Assembly (NCBI GenBank): GCA_032164295.1
Contig: JAJHTX010000029.1
Span: 1 to 18,362 of the forward strand
DNA from: Inonotus obliquus
Taxonomy: Eukaryota; Basidiomycota; Agaricomycetes; Hymenochaetales; Hymenochaetaceae
Direction of reading: 5' to 3'
Length of the DNA: 18,362 bases
Shown: positions 15,857-18,362 of the stretch, piece by piece
Layout: every line of letters starts with the position of its first letter
Position numbering within the stretch: position 1 is the stretch's first letter
Made by a program: the position numbers and the translations under genes
The notes under the pieces: generated by a model
What the model saw: only the letters and a program-made list of their open reading frames with translations
Database searches by the model: none
What the model was told of the DNA's origin: nothing

Positions 15857-16266
15857 TTGTTAACTTTATTTATTTTTGTAAGCACTTCTTTGCTAACATT
15901 ATTTATTTTTGAATTGTTAACAAGTATAGATTCAGATTATGTCGTTAATATAACTACTCAGAATTATTTATTAAAAAACAATCAAGTTTCAGTAAGAGAT
16001 GTGCAAAAGATTACAGCACAGCAACTATTAGTTCTAATTTCAATGAAACTACTAATTTCTCAATTATTAATAATAAGGGGAATTCTGATCCAACTAGTAG
16101 GATAATTGCAGTTTCAGTGATTGGAGCTGCTGCAGTAGCTGGTAATTTAATTGGAATTACTTTCTATTTTACTGGTGGATATCCTTCAGCAAATCCAAAT
16201 AGATCTATTATTGAAAAGGAGGTACTAAATCAAATAAGTATAACAAACATTAGGTATAAAAAATAA
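15857..16266 (+). CDS. Small membrane protein needing a -1 frameshift at A_AAA_AAC
   Basis: The first frame starts at TTG 15857 and encodes a hydrophobic signal-like segment (FIFVSTSLLTLFIFELL) and a short soluble part, NITTQNYLLKN. It would end at 16105, with its last third looking non-protein-like. The -1 frame is open from 15949 to UAA 16264-16266 and encodes SKRCAKDYSTATISSNFNE, NKGNSDPTSR, a membrane span IIAVSVIGAAAVAGNLIGI, then TFYFTGGYPSANPNR. The overlap contains A AAA AAC (15973-15979) in the exact zero-frame phase of a canonical -1 slippery heptamer (codons AAA, AAC). A shift there gives a ~136-residue protein with an N-terminal and a C-terminal hydrophobic segment. No obvious stimulatory stem follows. 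A plain frameshift mutation is the alternative. Family not recognised. Confidence 0.5.
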
Positions 16267-16281
16267 ATAGTTTTTAAACCA

Positions 16282-16354
16282 AACAGTATAACTCAATAGG
16301 GAGAGTATTTAGATTCTTAACTAAAGAGTATTGGTTCGAATCCAATTACTGTAT
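16282..16354 (+). tRNA. tRNA-like gene with an 8-nt anticodon loop (Lys CTT or Arg TCT)
   Basis: Cloverleaf: acceptor AACAGTA/TACTGTA (six pairs, first A:A mismatched), U8 A9, D-arm ACTC-AATAGGGA-GAGT (perfect), T-arm ATTGG-TTCGAAT-CCAAT. The anticodon stem TTTAG/CTAAA is a perfect 5 bp (16308-16312 with 16321-16325) and leaves eight loop bases, ATTCTTAA. Counting from the 3' side gives anticodon CTT (Lys); counting from the 5' side gives TCT(T) (Arg). Very similar to the gene at 14207. The extra base is shared, so it predates or accompanied their duplication. Confidence 0.6.
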
Positions 16355-16818
16355 AATATATCTTATAGTATAAAAATTTAAAAATTAGACAAAAACTCTC
16401 AAAAAAGATTTACAATTCATTTGAGTAAAGCTCAAATTTAGGATAAAACACCATTTACAGTTAAAATCTATTAAGACAGAAAACACGGGCTGTCTAATGT
16501 GAAATGCCTAATAATTTCGTTTGTACTTAAAACCTTTTATTGAGTTAGTTTTAGATCCAACTCTGTCTTGTTTCTCCTATAAATTCCTTTAAGCTAGAGT
16601 AAACACTCCCCTTACAACAAAAGATAGAACACTTCAGGCAAGACTTATTTAATTTGACTTAAAGTTAAGCCGTAGAATAAAACAAAAGTCCTAGCCCACG
16701 ACAGAAAACTGAGCAATATAAAACAATATTATTCTTTGGTTTTTGTTGTGATTTAAATTTGTGATTTAATTTTTTTTATTTTTCGCTACGGTAAAGGGTT
16801 AAGATTTTATATCTTTTT
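16355..16818. other. Non-coding stretch with hairpins
   Basis: Moderately GC-richer than its neighbours. Hairpins ATTTGAG/CTCAAAT (16419-16437) and AGACAG/CTGTCT (16474-16495) are clear. The ACAGAAAAC words near 16476 and 16703 recall an RNase P core word, but the partner core element is missing, so no RNA is called. Confidence 0.4.
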
Positions 16819-16878
16819 GTTTTATATATTAATTTGCTTATTGTGATTGTTTTATAGATTAAATTGCTTATTGTGATT
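16819..16878 (+). repeat. 30-bp tandem duplication
   Basis: Two adjacent 30-bp units, 16819-16848 and 16849-16878, differ at two positions (GTTTTATATATTAATTTG against GTTTTATAGATTAAATTG, both ending CTTATTGTGATT). Confidence 0.9.
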
Positions 16879-17070
16879 GTTTACAAATTTTACTTTGCAA
16901 ATATAAATATACCTAAAATACCTAAGTTTAATAGTTTTATAATTATTAAACATAATAGACATAAAACTATTTTTATTATAACAAATAATTTTCTACTTCT
17001 CTCGAAATATCTTATTATCTTTTTATACTTAGGGTATCTTTCCTCTACATTATATTTAATTATTAAATAA
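16864..17070 (+). CDS. Possible small hydrophobic ORF, doubtful
   Basis: 68 residues from a TTG inside the 30-bp repeat to UAA at 17068-17070, rich in Ile, Phe, Leu and Asn, with two hydrophobic stretches (LIVIVYKFYFANI, LSKYLIIFLYLGYLSSTLYL). No recognisable family. AT-rich DNA yields such frames by chance, and the start codon lies in a repeat. Reported with low confidence. Confidence 0.25.
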   Translation: MLIVIVYKFYFANINIPKIPKFNSFIIIKHNRHKTIFIITNNFLLLSKYLIIFLYLGYLSSTLYLIIK

Positions 17071-17411
17071 ATAGTGATAAAATACCCAGTAACATTTATA
17101 AACCAAAATAAGATTATTAAAGATAATCTCAGCAGATTAAAACAGAAAGTAATTATAGGCTCAGCATCTTTAGGGATATCTGAACCTAAATTTTCAAAAT
17201 TAATAATATAACTATATTTTGATTTGATTTTTAAATTAAGATAAAATTTAGGGCTGCAATAATTTTAGCTTTTAAACAATCTTTTATCTGAGATTTTATT
17301 ATTATATATAATACTAAATAATTGTTTAACTTTATTTGCTTTCATTATTTGTTTGACTATCAGAATTATTCTCTCCTTAAAACCAGTTGATCGGATTTGG
17401 AAAAGGAAAAG
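17071..17411. other. Spacer with minus-strand coding scraps
   Basis: No intact gene. On the minus strand near 17340-17410 a short frame reads FPFPNPINWF, UAA, GENNSDSQTNNESK, UAA. It loosely echoes NPILCEPGSENQQSNNQ of the chimeric membrane ORF at 10321-11466. The match is too short to call. Confidence 0.3.
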
Positions 17412-17802
17412 TAAATTCTTCTACCTAAACTAGTTCTTCTAAAATAAGCTTACAGTCTTCAGTTTAAAACTGTAAAGATCTAATTGTAGTTTATATAATT
17501 TTTAGCGTAAGACTCAAAATAAAAATAGTAATTTTATCACTAGTTTTTAGAGATAAATTTCTTAAGTTTAAAGAATCTAAAACTTTTCTAATTAAAATTT
17601 TAATTTCCTCTTTCTCTTTTCTAAAAATTAAGGTTTCTCTAAATAAAAAAAAAGTCGTTTCATTATTTCTGACAAAACATATATTTATTTAAATAAAACT
17701 ACTTTCCAGTAAATCTGTTCTTTTGAAAAATTTATGTCTGTTTATTCTAATCCTTCAATTATTTACACTACTAACTCTAAAAATAACCTCGTGTCGTTTC
17801 AT
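17412..17802 (-). pseudogene. Inverted, decayed copy of the polymerase N-terminal region
   Basis: Read on the minus strand from ATG at 17800-17802, the sequence follows 12205-12593 almost end to end (391 against 389 bp): ATGAAACGACACGA, GGATTAGAATAAACAGACA, TTTTCAAAAGAACAGAT, AATGAAACGACTTTTTT, GTTTTAGATTCTTTAAACTT and AAGAACTAGTTTAGGTAGA. The copy has in-frame UGA (where the other copy has CGA), a UAA where the other has AAA, further stops, and altered spacing, so it is non-functional. Similarity fades beyond both ends. Confidence 0.85.
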
Positions 17803-18362
17803 CTTGGTTACAAAAAATTTAATTTTTTATTTCTTGTCGAACGTCTAAATTTTGTAAAACTAAGGACAAAATATTCAAATTTAATTTTAAATAAATTGTA
17901 GACTTTTAATTTCCTATGTGTGTCCTTTCCTAGAAACTATAGACTACTAACCAGCTATAATTAGCAAAGATTATAATGCAAGCTTAGCACAAAGGTGCTT
18001 AGTCGAGATTTAGAGACTACAAAATATTCTACCCCCTTTTACCTTCCTTTACTCCTTCTCTAGACTACGTGCAACTTAAATAATCAAGTTCGGGATAGTT
18101 CTATTCATATTGACTCGGAGGAATACTATAGGCGGGAAAAAACTTAACTCAAATCGAGTTTAACCTCGAAATGAAAATAGAAAGAGGGGGTAGAAAAGTA
18201 AAAGCAATATTTGTTTGTAAACACAAAATGTTGTTAAGACGAAAATATTTTAGCTAAAAAAATTTGTTTTTTTTGTTAGGCTTACTATTATTTTAATTTA
18301 ATTTATATTAACTAAATATTATTAATATTAAAAAATTTTTTTTTAGCACAAATTATAATAAA
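17803..18362. other. Right-end non-coding region with strong helices
   Basis: No open frame. It has small hairpins GCTA-TAAT-TAGC (17954-17965) and AGCAC-AAAG-GTGCT (17986-17999), then the long-stem element at 18027-18195. The last ~120 bp are plain AT-rich sequence running off the window. Confidence 0.45.
18027..18195. ncRNA. ~169-nt element closed by an 11-bp perfect helix
   Basis: TTCTACCCCCT (18027-18037) pairs perfectly with AGGGGGTAGAA (18185-18195). Inside is a hairpin AACTC-AAATC-GAGTT (18146-18160). On the minus strand the interior contains ATCCCGAACTTGA followed by TTTAAG, reminiscent of the conserved loop C region of 5S rRNA (ATSCCGAACT...GTTAAG). Length and spacing do not fit a normal ~120-nt 5S, and fungal mitochondria are not known for 5S genes, so the class is left open. 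Confidence 0.35.

Noticed and set aside
16470..16720. RNase P RNA, suggested by ACAGAAAAC words and AAAGTCC
   Set aside because: The conserved core elements are not in the required order and distance, and the P4 pairing could not be formed.
17900..18120. Group I intron core, suggested by AGAGACTA near 18012
   Set aside because: No matching S element (TAGTC-type) pairs with it at a suitable distance, and no P/Q elements were found.
1..18362. CRISPR array or bacterial insertion sequence
   Set aside because: No regularly spaced identical repeats with unique spacers, no transposase-like ORF and no IS-type terminal repeats were seen.

Overview
The window looks like a piece of a fungal mitochondrial genome, most likely a filamentous fungus and plausibly a basidiomycete. 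The reasons are: very AT-rich DNA; a small-subunit rRNA gene (rns) on the minus strand with all the conserved 16S-type blocks; a free-standing, Asn-rich Rps3 gene with the usual conserved C-terminus; a run of mitochondrial-type tRNAs; an Nad2-type N-terminus; and pieces of a family-B DNA polymerase of the kind carried by linear mitochondrial plasmids. The organism assignment is an inference.

Left part (1-6370): this is ordinary mitochondrial content, nearly all on the minus strand. It holds a broken accessory ORF (41-462), rps3 (860-2446), tRNA-Trp(CCA), a tRNA with anticodon TCG and a non-canonical base 33, tRNA-Leu(TAG), tRNA-Val(TAC) and rns (about 4555-6368). The AT-rich spacers contain short hairpins and TTTTA-type simple repeats. 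A degenerate ~31-bp repeat lies just upstream of the rns 5' end.

Middle and right part (about 6900-17900): this looks like a mosaic of integrated linear-plasmid DNA. Three plus-strand ORFs (7105-7977, 8232-9122, 9238-9759) are predicted membrane or unknown proteins. The third is whole only if one UGA is read as Trp. A 16-bp perfect inverted-repeat core (9911/10214) sits between these genes and a converging minus-strand ORF (10321-11466). That ORF is a chimera: its first ~75 residues are Nad2 and the rest is a multi-spanning protein with a Thr/Ser/Asn-rich tail. Next come remains of a plasmid DNA polymerase (12205-14149): an N-terminal part, a frameshift, two in-frame UAA codons, an intact 3'-5' exonuclease domain, and loss of the palm domain. 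A second, decayed copy of its first ~390 bp lies inverted at 17412-17802.

Between the two polymerase copies are two related tRNA-like genes that both fold with an 8-nt anticodon loop, a minisatellite, a GC-richer multi-helix island (14870-15135), a recurring CCTGAAC motif with a 38-bp repeat, and a small membrane-protein ORF. That ORF becomes continuous if a canonical A_AAA_AAC slippery site is used for a -1 shift. At the right end there are further hairpin-rich, apparently non-coding sequences (17900-18200).

The left half would supply normal mitochondrial translation parts. The right half is best read as a decaying selfish-plasmid insertion that captured part of nad2. No cox, cob or atp gene is in the window.
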